Part shown: positions 1-12,900 of the stretch, piece after piece
Numbering within the stretch: position 1 is the first letter of the stretch
Layout: each line of letters opens with the position of its first letter
Source: Liquidambar formosana
Lineage: Eukaryota > Streptophyta > Magnoliopsida > Saxifragales > Altingiaceae
DNA: 64,000 nucleotides
Direction: 5' to 3'
Assembly: GCA_039720395.1 (NCBI GenBank)
Contig: CM077826.1
Span: forward strand, 38,158,790-38,222,789
The notes under the pieces: generated by a model
Told to the model about the DNA's origin: nothing
Database searches by the model: none
What the model saw: the letters and a program-made list of their open reading frames with translations, nothing else
Translations under genes and position numbers: made by a program

Positions 1-1150
1 TATGACATCAAAACTTAGCTAGTTTATCTATTTCAATAGAGGCTTGTTTAGGCCTAAGACCTCTCTCCTTCAAGAGAAAAGATCAGAGGGTCCAAGGCCT
101 TTCCTTTAATAGGGAGCTGATTAGGTATTAGGGCAACAAGGGCTTGGGTAATTCAACACCTCAAAGGCCCGTCCGTTACACTTGTTCTACACCCTTGACA
201 CTCAGAAGCTTGTCAAAGTTGGTAGTGGGACCCGAAGGGAGGGGCTATTAGGGCTTGGTGTGGGTTGGAGTGCAAAAACAAGCATGGTGGCCCAGTCCTT
301 TGTGATGGCTTGAGGGTTTTCAATTGGTGGTTAGAGTAAAGGTTAACTGAGCTAGTCAAGTGGCATGCCCCATAATGAGAGTAGCATGAGTTTTTCATTG
401 GACACCATAGGAGGGATAAGGTCCATATTGTTTGTTGCACACAAGCCATGCACCATGCAGGTTTGTTAAATGGGATCATGAACCTGCAGTGGTAAGAGCC
501 CATATAAACTATGAGTACGAAGGGCTCCCACTAGTCAGGTAATTCAACCAACAGTATTCCACCGCATAGTTGAATTCCTATATAAATGATGTCCATGCCT
601 CATTTAGGAGGATTCACAACTTTGAAATCACAAGGATCAAGAGAATTCCCACCCCTTGGATCCTCTTTTCCTGCCAGACCTCAAGGTTTCCACTTGGTTG
701 TCTTACTCTCCACTCTCTTTTTATCTCATCAACTTGGATGTCACTAACTCAAGTAGTTCACCTTTCACTTTCCTATAAGAACCTACCTATCAACATTAAT
801 CAAGTGATGAAAAACATTGAAGCTATTGTCCCTCTGAATACAGCCTTGTATTCAATTAAATCCTGCTGGCTATTTGCATGACATAACCCTATTGTCACAT
901 AGCCTTGGCATTTTATTTATTTATTTATTTTTTGGGGTGGTGGAAATTTTACAAGGAATTAAAAACCTTGTTTTCTCTCCCTTTCTGTTCAAACATTTGT
1001 TTGGCTGCCTTTCCCATTTCAAGCCTATATTTTTAGTTTTTTGGACTTCTTAATCTAGATTTGTCAATATTTCTAGCCCAGCTCTAAATTTATCAAATTT
1101 ACAAGTAGTTTTGGCAATTGATCTGATTTAATTTCAAAATATTTGTGAAG
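1..1150. other. Probable intron sequence of the ARID4-like gene, no exon recognised
   Basis: No reading frame here resembles the N-terminal part of ARID4-type proteins, and the first recognisable exon opens after the acceptor AG at 1149-1150. The stretch is therefore most simply read as intron, with the first exons lying before the window. The open frames at 213-503 (-) and 570-881 (+) have no domain, composition or splice context that suggests coding. That it is intron is an inference; it could include an unrecognised exon or a transposon remnant. Confidence 0.5.
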
Positions 1151-4100
1151 GTTTATCTAGAGACCCCAAATGGAGAAAAGTTGGCGGAGGCACTTTACTC
1201 TAAGGTGATTTTAATGATAAGGGATTGCTAATATGTCTTTCCGGGTTTGGAATTGAGAATTGGAAGCTTGAATTTTTTATGATTTTGGATCATCTTCGTT
1301 TTATGCAAATAAATGGTTGAATCAGGACATTCATTTTTGCAGGGAATCCCTTATGTGATATATTGGAAGAATGCTTTTTCTTGTTATGCTGCTTGCCATT
1401 TTAGACATGCATTGTTCTCAGTGGCACAGAGGTATGCTATCCTTTAGTTGAATAATTGTAAGCATTGAGTGGCATTCACACTCTCATGGAATGCTGTGTT
1501 CAATGCCTAAGGCTCTGGGACGAGTCATAGGAAAAGAATTGAAATTTCTGGATGATTGATATTTTATTTATATGACGAACGCGTGTTATATTTAGTTAAT
1601 TTTGTGGTAAGGATCATCTATGCAATTTTATTCATCTATTAATTATATAACCATGATTGATGAATCAATATGTCAATCTGCACACAGAGGCAAAACTGAG
1701 GCATTAAGTGTGGAGATAAACCATTCCTCTCTCTCTCTCTTTCTCTCTTTGTGTTTGTGTGTGTGTGTGGTTATGTGTTTTGCCGAATAATATATGAAAA
1801 ATTATAAAATAATAAAAATATATCAAAAACTAATAATTTGGTTGAATTTGGGTGAACCCAACCTGTTTATTTTTTGTTGGCTGGGTTACCCAAGTTCATC
1901 CCATGGTAAATGGGTAAAGTTGAACCTGATTAAGCTGCACAGGTTTGGATGGATTTGCGAACTTGCCTATGTGTGCATTCATGCAGTGACACATGGCACA
2001 CACTGCGACTGGTGTTTTGGGGCTTAGTACTTCCCCTTTCAAAGAATCCATTCAATGTGTGCACAGAAATGTTAATCTGGTCAATTTAGATATAGTTATC
2101 CAAGCACAGAAGTACTTGGCGTAAAATCGTTGATGCATAGATGAAACTGATTTTGCACATGGGATGATCAGGGAGACTACCCAGCTGCCAAGTGTGGCTA
2201 ATATTAGGCATATGTCACTCAATGAGGTTTTTCATAGTATATATTTTCCCCTCTCTGTGTGTGTGTTTGTGTGGTGTATTCATGTGCAAGTTCCTACTGT
2301 GTGTGCGTGTTAGTACATGCGCTTGTGCATGTGTTTGCATTTGTTGGGAGGCTTAACAAAATCAATTTCATGTGCTTGTCTCTTTTGTGGCTTGCAGTTC
2401 ATCTGCCCATACTTGGGATGCTTTCCAACTTGCACATGCGTCCTTTCGGCTTCATTGTGTTCAGAACAGTGCCCTTCTTTTTAACAGCCACAAAGTTAGT
2501 GGTGAGATGGGTCCATACCTTCTTGGGGCCCCTCCAAAGATCAATGTTACTCCCACTGAGATAAATACAGGGGAAGATGAAGAAAGTCCTCCAGGTACTC
2601 TTCCTTCTGTACAGATATATGATGATGAAGTGAGCATGAGGTTCCTTGTTTGTGGAGTCGAATGCACATTGGTGAGTTTTGAGGATCATATTACTCTATT
2701 GCTCAGAATTATGTATCTTTTTTCACTTGGATAGTCTCCTTACAGACTACAATCTTTTCAGGATGCATGCTTATTAGGATCTTTGGAGGATGGTCTCAAT
2801 GCCCTATTGAGCATTGAAGTAAGTACGATGAAAGTGTTGTCTTAATTTATGTTATCAATTTTCTCAGTGTTGGTTTACATTTTTCAATTTATTCAATCTT
2901 GCCTTCTCTCGTAAGTTATAAATCCCGTGTGAAGAGGAACTTTTGGCCATGTACCCATGCCATTTTTTCGTAGGAATTGATATATTCTATACAGATAGTT
3001 ATAGTTGATGCGTTTAAGGGAAACAACATAGGCATGTCCTTGGTTGGAAAGAAAAATTGGTGGTGATTTCACTCATTTTTTTGTCGTCTAAATTTTTAAA
3101 TTTTATCTTTCACCCCTTATTCAAATTCAAAGCATTTGATTTATCTTTATCAAAAAGAGCATTTAATTTCTGGTATTTAGTGTAAGTAAAGTAACTTGGA
3201 CGATGTTGAGTCAAGATTTTTGGTTTTTTAATCATAAATTACGTAGTGGTTGCCGTTCCAGGAATTTGGAAACAGGAACAAGTTTATTTTCCTCTGCGCT
3301 TGTTATTATCTGCTTTCAAAGTTCTCATTAAAAAAACTTCTTTTTTGTGCTGTTTCAGATACGTGAGAGCAAACTTCACAACAGGTTAAGGTATGTTGCA
3401 AGTTGGAACCATTTGATACATGTAGGGAATGTCTACATAATTTTGTATGTTCAGTTGGATTTTTTGTTGTTTAATTTCATAGGAACTTCTTGTTAATTTA
3501 CAGAACTATTACTTTGCATTTGTGAGTTGTGATAGAAGGATGTTGTTAAGAAGCCTCACCCCCACATAGTAGAAATATTGAGTTTCATGTGGCTTCATAT
3601 ACCTGTTTGGGCCCTCTGCCTAACAGCTTAGGTTTTAAGGTTGGAAAATTAACATTTTTTTATTATAGGTAATTCTATTGATTAAAACAAAAACAAGAAA
3701 TGTACCGGATGTATACAAAAGCAAGCGAAAATAAAGCAAAAGGAAAGGTAAATTGTGCAAATCATAGTTTTAAAAAATCTACGAAGTCCATGAAGTTCAA
3801 ACGATCCTCAAGGAAGATAGAATGACCCCAAGAGAAAAGTAAGAAAAAAAAAAAAAAACTATTCTTCAAAGTGTGTATTGCTGCTTCATTTCCTTAAAAA
3901 ACTCTGCTATTCCTTTCTTGCCATAAGGTCCAAACAATGGCATGAGGCACAATCCTCCAAAAAGAGAGAGGTCTCTTACACCTGCTCCTACATCTCCATG
4001 CCTCAGTCAACTGTACAATGGATTGACGCATCACCCACTGTACACCAAATGCTGTAAAACAAGAAGTCCATAATTCAGATGCTACTCGACAATGCAAGAG

Positions 4101-7100
4101 AAGATGATCCACTGTTTCCTTATCCAACTTGCACATTTCGCACCTATTTGCCATGTCAAAACCCCTTGTTTGGAGTACATCTATTGTAAGGCACTTATGC
4201 AACGCTGCAGTCCATAAAAAGGAGGACCCCTTAGAAGGAACCATCGACAACCCCACCTTATGGTCTGGAAACCCACATGTTGTAGGCCGACATAAAGAAT
4301 CGTACAAAGAATTTACCAAAAACTGTCCATCTACCCTCCCTTCCACACAATACTGTCATCCAATCCCTGCACAACCTCTACACTATGAACCTTTTCCAAA
4401 AATTCTACTATCCCTTCCATTTCCCAATCATTGATATTTCTAATAAATGTAATATTCCCAAATAGGCTTCCCTCTAGACCAATCCACAAAATCCCAAACC
4501 CACCCATTTTTATTTACTACAATAGCATCAGGAAAGCAATCCGCCAATGAACTCTCACCACACCACAAATCTGACCAGAATTTTATCTGCTTGTCATAGT
4601 ATCAAAGCTTTTCCACGTGATAGGTTCGTTCTTGTCTTGTTATGCCTGCACATAAGGGGGAGTGTTGAGAAGCCTCACATCCCACATAATATAAATCTTG
4701 AGTTTCATATGGCTTCATGTACTTGTTTGGGGCCTCTACCTACAATTTAGGCTTTTAAATTGGAAAGTTAACATATGTACATGCCTATTTGTATATATTT
4801 TCCATGTATATGTTTATTAATAATGCTTTTTTAGGGTTTTGAAGATCTTTTAGTGATATATCAATTTTTTTGTGGTCCATGTACTGTACAAGTATTTACT
4901 TGGGTATGTTTATCAGTTTTTGTGTTAAGAAAATATATATTTGAGCTGATCAATGCTATTACAATGTGGTTCAGTGCCCCTCCACCACCTCTTCAGGCAG
5001 GGACAGTTTCTCATGGTGTTGTGACTATGCGATGTGATTTGTCAACATGTAGTTCTGCCCATATCTCACTTCTGGTGTCAGGTAGTGCAGAAAGTTGCTT
5101 TGATGATGAGGTAATCATAAGACTTTCTGTGTGGGGTTGTGGTTTTGTGAATTTTTGAATCCTTAAGTTTTGTGACCTGTTTATTTTCAGCTATTGGAGA
5201 AACATATAAAAAATGAAATTATTGAAAATAGTCAACTGGTTCATGCACCGCCCAACTGTAATGAAACCAAACTGCCACTGTTTGAGCCTCGGAAATCTGC
5301 GTCAATAGCTTGTGGGGCAACGGTATTTGAAGTTTGCATGAAGGTCCCTACATGGGCTTCACAGGTTTCTTTGTTTCCTTCTATGATTACTATGTGTATA
5401 TATATATGTATATATAATATTAAAACATTATCTTCTTTTGGTTCTTTGTTTACCATAATAAGTTTATTAGAATTTATTTGGATGGGCTTCACTTCCATAT
5501 AGAAGTGATTCACTTCTGTGTTACATGGATCCTTTTTCCAACCCTAGAGTACCTGTGTTGACACGATATGACATGGTTGCTATATGTCCCTTATTTTTTT
5601 CCCCATATTTAACATCCCAAATGAGATGGCAACATAACAACCAGGAGTTTAAATTTTGAAATTTGAATTTCTTTAGTATCAATATGCCACCTCATTTGGG
5701 ATCTTGAATTTGGGAAAAAGTTTTGGGATATATAGCATTGCTCTTGATAACAGTGCATAAGAAACTATCCTGCCCAACCATCTCCATCATGTAAATGCTT
5801 TAAGAGGTCTAGACAAATATTGAAGTTGATCCCAAAACAATAACCTATGAGTATGGTTGTACCTAGTACCTATTTATATTTCTATGACTATATATATGCA
5901 TATATGCATTGCAATATTAGCATTTAATCTGAAGAGTTCATTTCCTACAAATATATATATATATATTTATTTATTTATTTATTTATTTTTTTCTCTTTCC
6001 TTTAAAAAGTTTGAAGAGTATTGCAAAGTGGTTGTAGTTTGATGGTTGGAACACTTATATTGTGCATCTGGTTGGGTGAGTTCGAGTCTCTCTAGTTATT
6101 CTTGAGAGCAAAGAGAGAAATGTTGAAGTAACCTATGGGAGACAAAGAAATCTGCTCCCAAAAAAAATCACATTTGTGAATTGGAGCCAGTTCTGCTGTC
6201 AACCTGCATAGTCTGTGGTTGGAATTGAATTCATTTCCTTCCTTGAAAAATCTGATTCAGTTGGAGTATTTTGAGACATTTAGTGAAATTTTTTTAAAAA
6301 TTTGAAGGGGTGAGTGCTTACTGTTATAGAAAGTGTGTGAAGCTTATGCCTTGAACTGAACCTTGGAAAAAAGCTTATAGATTCTGCCTTTGAAGTTGAA
6401 GGCCCATGAGGTTCACACCTTGATGTGTTTGGGGCACTTTTTTTATGATTCTGAGTTTATCTTAGAAACACATTTCTTTGTAAAGTACAGTTATTTAATT
6501 TTCTATGAACTATAACTTGATTCAAGATGGGTCATTTATTTATTTTTTGTGTAATTACTGATGCTTGTTGTGGTATGCATTCCCAGGTTTTGAGGCAGCT
6601 AGCACAAGATTTTTCTTTTCGTAGTTTAGTTGCACTTGGCATTGCCAGCATTCAGGGATTGGCTGTAGCTTCTTTTGAGAAAGATGACGCTGAGCGCCTC
6701 CTCTTTTTCGGTTCAAGGCGAGAGAAAGATATCTGTTCAAACAATCTCAATCTCAATCTCATCAGCCCCCCTAGCTGGTTGAGACCACCTGCTCCCACTA
6801 GAAAGAGGTCTAAACCGTGCCAAGAGACAAGCCCTGCCTCTCATAATAGTGTGATGTTTGCAGATTTAGCGGTTGTCAGAAGAATAGACCGTGAGAACAA
6901 GGAAACTGGTTTGATCAGTGGGGTTAGCATGCCCTTAGTACCTGTTAGGAAGAGACTGAAAGTAGCCGCAATGAGGCCCATTCCTCATACTCGGCACCAT
7001 AGAATGTTGCCCTTATCTGGGATGTATGAGGCAGATGGCCATGATAGAGGCCAAATTAAGGCTACTTTGTCAGTTAAACCCCTCCCTAAGCAAAGTACTG

Positions 7101-7403
7101 CGGCATCAACTTCTGCAACACTGCGTAAATCATTTTCAAGCACATTTCAGGCTAAGCAGATTATTTCACTGAATCCCATACCTCTAAAGAAACATGGTTG
7201 TGGCAGATGCCCGATACAGGTTTGCTCCGAGGTAAGTTCTATTCTTCTCTATTCTTTGTAGGTGTAATACAACTATGTTTTCCAGGACTGTTTGCAAGTG
7301 TGGGCATATAATGATATGATTAGTCATTTATGCCTACTCTTGTATCTTGTAGTGACCCCCCCCCCCCTCTCTCCCCAAAAAAAAGAAAAAAAGAAAAAAA
7401 TAC

Positions 7404-7464
<61 letters not shown>

Positions 7465-9885
7465 TACGGTTATGTTTACATCAGCATGTCTTGATATAAG
7501 TTGTATCAGCACCATGCATTGGTGGTTGTACCCTTTGTATTGGTCCAATGTACCTCATATCTCAATAATGCACAAGGTACAACTCCCAATGCAGGTGTTG
7601 ATATAAGTTATATCAGCATGTGCTTACTTGATCATCATCCTCTCTCTCTATATATATCTATATATATATATATATATATATGTAACATTTTTTTTAAGGG
7701 GAAGTTTCAGTTTCACCCTTTAATTTTCACTCAAAAACACTTTGTATCTCTCTAGTTTGTTTTTAAACACGTTGACCCCCTCATGTTTGGAAAATTTATA
7801 TAACCTCATGACGTTAATGAAAACAATGATTTTACAAATGTATCCTTATCATATGTTGGTGAAATGATGAAATTGTTCATATTGGCAAGGCATCTTCTTC
7901 CTAAAAATGTTACGAGTGGGTCACATGTAACCATTTTTTGTTAAAAAAAAAACAAGCAACTGAATGATGGAATGGTGCAAGGTGTCATTTTCCAAAACAT
8001 GAGGGGGTCAAAGTGTTGGAAACAAACTATAGAGGGGTGCAAAGTGTTTTTGAGTGAAAGTTGAGGGGGTGAAACTGTAATTCTCTACCCCCCCCCCCCC
8101 CCCCCCCCCCCAACCTATATTTAATAATTTTATGCTTCTGATTGTAAAAAACTACTGTGCTTCTAAATTGTAATGATCAGAAAAATAAAAATGGAAATAT
8201 AATTTTTTGGGTAAATTACATGAAACCCCCCTAATGTTTGGCCCGTCTTTACATAACCACCCTTAAAGAAAATTAGGTTTCAATGTCCCTCCTGACACAC
8301 ATTAGGCATTTAATTGAACTAATAGTGTTAGCAGAAGAATGAAAAGACAGAACTGCCCCTCGCCCTCTCACTCACGTGATCGCACATTAAGCACTCGCAC
8401 CGCCTCTCCTCCCTCCCCACAGCTCAAAAAATGTACAATATGATACGGCGGGGATATGTTAATATATAAACCACAGCTCAAAAGGTTGTTTCAACATTTG
8501 CTGAAATTATTATATGACAAGTAGACTGTGTTGCCCTTAAGAGTAATGATGAACCAAAGACCTTTCTGTTGTGTGCCAAAGATATCCTTGGCTTTGTTCC
8601 TCATTTGGCCCCTTCTACTATTAGGGAAGCCTCCCCTCCCTCCCTCCCTCCCTCCCTCCCTCCTTCTCTTTCTCTCTCTCTCAAACTCAATGGTTTTAAG
8701 GAGTTGACCACCAACGCCAACGATTCATGCTGGCAGTGGGTGGGGCTGGTGTTCTTCCTCCATCTTCTCCTTAGTTTCTCTATTTTCGCTCTTTCTATCT
8801 ATTCCTTGAGATTTGGTATGGGTGCGGCTCTTTGCCAAGTTGGATGAAGTTTGGATGGGTTTACCGACGAGATTATGATTTGAGCTTGGTTAAGATGATG
8901 ATTGGATTGAGATGATCACGAATTTCAATCAGTCATGGATGAAGGTTTGTGATGTTGCTCGGTGTTATGATAGAGATTAAAGAAGATGGAGCCAAGGGGT
9001 TGGGGCTGCTAGCATCAAGCCTTGTCGGAGAAGATGACAGGCACCCCTTTTATTTCTCTCTCGCCTATCTCAATCCCTCTCTCTTACCTAGATCTACATT
9101 TCTTCTCTTTCACTCTCAAATATTTTTTCTCTGCTTGTTCATCACACTCTCACTCAATCTCTTCCTTTTGACAGATCTAGTGAGTTGTAGACAATGGAGG
9201 TTTGTGTGTTTTTACGTGGTTTTTCAGGTTGAAGATGAAGTAAAATTTGGGCTTTTGAATGAAATATTATTTTACTATTATTATTTTTCCAATAAATTGA
9301 TACAGTCATATGGACGGTTTGTACCATTAAGTTGCAGCCAACAAAAAAAAATAAAATGTTACATATGGTTGAGTATAGGTAGCTTGAGATAGTGAGATTT
9401 TTTCCAAACCTATTATATTTTAATGCAAATGATTTTACTCCTTTTCACCCATAAAGTGAGGAAGATTATGGCCATGACTTGAATTGTTGAGGTGCTTGAG
9501 GTTTCCTTGGAATCCTGGAGCTCTTCCATTGATATGAAAGTATTTTCTGGAAAGTGGAAGAAGGCCAAACGGTGAGCACAAAGTCAAATGGTATTTTTGG
9601 CACACAACAACAAAGGGGTTTGATTCTTTTTTACTCCAAAGGGTAAAATAGTACATTCACTATAGGAGCCGTGGAAACAACCTTTTGAGTTGTGGCAATA
9701 ATGCCACCCTAGTCTAAAACATCAGTAATAAACATCTACAAAATCAATTAATATGCAAGAACAAATGTTCAAAGAACATATCGATAAGCATCAATCATGT
9801 TCTATCATTCATTGAAAAGAAAAAATGACATCGATATTACAAAATAACCATTTGGCTTTATTGCTCTACAATGGTTACCCTAGGG

Positions 9886-9935
<50 letters not shown>

Positions 9936-12900
9936 AGAACATAGAGAGATGAAACTATGAAAGAACTAAAACGGGGTTTACTGTTTCAATCAAAGTATGT
10001 ATAGTGTATTTTTAAAATTTACATTTAAACCCCATTTATTTAAAAAATAATTCCAAACTAACCGTAAATGTATTTGTAGCGTATATAAGGAGTATTTGAG
10101 GCGTATCCAATGACATGTCGTTGTTTGTTACTGATCTGATATGTATGTACAGACAATAGTAGATACGTATCGGGGAGTATCCTACACGTATTAGAATTTG
10201 GTATGGATTCTTTGGGGGTTTTGAAGCATCTGTGCTTCATAGATGTGTGCATTCCGATGGTCCTTATTGTTATTATTTGATCAATAGCGTTATTATTGTA
10301 TCAGCCAGGCCCACTACAGCATGGTATTGCTAATATGACTTGTTATTGACAAATAGATTGTGTATGCAATAATGAAAGAATAAAAAAGGGAAAATTTTAC
10401 TGGAGAATAACAAATGTAAAAGAAAAAATTACTATATCTAACATACTCCAAAAGTTTGAGCTATCTGTCTCAGACTATCCTTAAAGTGCCTAAAATTTGT
10501 TTAAAGACTAAACAGTAAACACTATCTTTGTCTTCTATGAGTAGTTCTTTTTGTGAATTGTTAAATAAATCAAGTCAAGTGATACACCAAATGGAGTTAG
10601 GATAATTTTGAACAATAGCTCGAGGTATCTTTATGTGATTAATTTGCAACACTACATATCAGCTAGATAGTAGACTTGGGCAATAAGTCAAAGTTATCTT
10701 CCAGTTTTTGAGGCAATGTCTCCGAGACATTCATTGTCACTTCTTGCATTACTGTATTAATGTTAGTCTTGCTGATACTCACGTACTGGTATCAGTTGAT
10801 GTATTAAACCATGTGGTAGTCAGTGGCCTTTTTTGACTGCTCCCTTTATCTTCACTTGACCCTTTAATATAATGCAATATTGGACGGGTAGGATTATCTG
10901 ATCGGTATAACTTTGATCCCTCGTGGACTCTTACATCTGATATTTATTTTGGTCTTCATTCTCTTGACTTATCTTTTTCTTTTCGTTTTTTTTCTCTTAA
11001 AAAAAAAAAAAATTATAGGAAGAGTTTCTGAAGGATGTGATGGAGTTTCTAATCCTTCGAGGACACAGTCGGCTCATTCCTCAAGGTGGGCTGGCTGAGT
11101 TTCCTGATGCCATACTTAATGCAAAGCGTCTTGACCTGTACAACTTATATAAAGAGGTGAGCTCTTGCATGCCTTTCTCATTAGTAGCTGGTTCCCACCT
11201 GCTAGAGACAAACTGGAAGACCTCCTTAAGCAGGATTTGTTCTACTACTCATATATATCTTATGAAAAGTTGTAGCAACAAAGTAAAAGAAAAAGATGAC
11301 ACATAATTTCTTAATTTCTTACTGTAAAGTTGGGCTCTTTCTTAGGTGGTTTCAAGAGGCGGTTTTCATGTCGGCAATGGAATCAACTGGAAAGGGCAGG
11401 TTTTCTCGAAAATGCGCAATCACACAATCACCAATAGAATGACTGTATGCTCTGTAGTCTTGCTTGCTCTGCTCTTTTTTCTTTGAATTTTGACATTTTT
11501 CATGTTGTGTTAAGCAGGCATCATGTTAGGTAGGATTTCAACTTGTGCTGGGAATCCAAATTCTCTGGTTTGGATGGGGTTTTCTGATTTTTTCACTGCA
11601 AGCCAAGCTGGGTCCTTTCTTTAATATTGTTTTGTTTTATGCCAATTAGTAAATTAATTTTCTTGGCAAAGGAAAACTCTTCATATATGATTTTTTTTTT
11701 AACATAAAAATCATAGGTTAGTTAGATCAGTTTTACCAGTTTGGATATTTCAAATGGTTTGTTGCTTCCAGCCTAGACAGATCCAAACTACATCCTGCAA
11801 TTAAGAATGTTTAAAACTTATGACTATACATATACAGTTCATCACTTCATCATTAATGTATGTCAAATAAGATACTTTTGTTGGGTCCTTCAAATCATGT
11901 ACAGATGGTTATTTTAGCCAAATTGTGATGGTTTATATTCAGTTGGGAAAATAGTTAAGAGCAACTAATACAAGTATAATTTTTCCCTCCCTCCCTTTCA
12001 TATTTATTGTCTTCCTTTCCATTTTGGGCCATTTCAAAATTATTGTCCTAATAAAAAAGTATAGACTTCAATTTAATCAATCTTCTAAAGTACCCATGAC
12101 CGTGGTACTATTTACATGATATGGACAAAACAAACTCAAGTAATGATTGTATTACACTTGAGGGCAAAATTATAAAATTAAAGTATAAAGGTGGATATGA
12201 AAGCATTTAAGAGCGATTCCTTAAAAAATGTGTTATAGGAGTATTTTTTTTATATTTATTTGTTATTATTATTTTGTTACTTGGTATGTTTTATCTTCAA
12301 ATAAACCAAACGTGCTGATAGTTGAGTTATATCTTAAAATTTACTCAATAATCAGCATGTTATTTCTCATTCAGTGTTTAAACTGCAGTTTATTTGAGCA
12401 TATAAATGAAAACCTTAGAAGCATTAAGCAGGAACCCACCTGTGGAAGACAAAGAAAAAAAAAAGGGGGGGGGGGGGGGGGGGGGGGGTGAGAATCAGAT
12501 TTGGGTGCGATTGTGCAAAAGATCGGGAAGTGCTCATTTCTTAGAAGGTTCTGAAGTTTAGTGCATCTTGGAACCTTTCAAAATGTATATTTCACATCAA
12601 TTAAAATATAATAATCACTTTCTAGATTTGAAATTTTGAGTAATGTGGTTATTGTCTTATTTTACTAGAAAATTTATGGTATTTGTGTTATTAAAATGCC
12701 TTATGTTATTGTACTAATTGTTTATAGAATTTATTCTGTTGACAAAAATAAAAAATAAAAAAAATAAAATATTCTTTAGAAGGTTATTTTGAATTTCTTG
12801 AGAGCTCAATTTTTACTTCTTGTGGTTCTATAATGAGAGACTACAGTTTTTTCACAAGAGAATTATGAGTCTTTATATGAAGCATGAAAATGTGGGTTTA

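Noticed and set aside
6026..6168. tRNA gene
   Set aside because: A- and B-box words are present but no cloverleaf or acceptor stem; an A-rich end fits a SINE. The same holds at 59180 and 60614.
8209..8430. Another complete inverted-repeat element starting gggtaaattacatgaaaccc
   Set aside because: Only one end could be found within the following kilobase.
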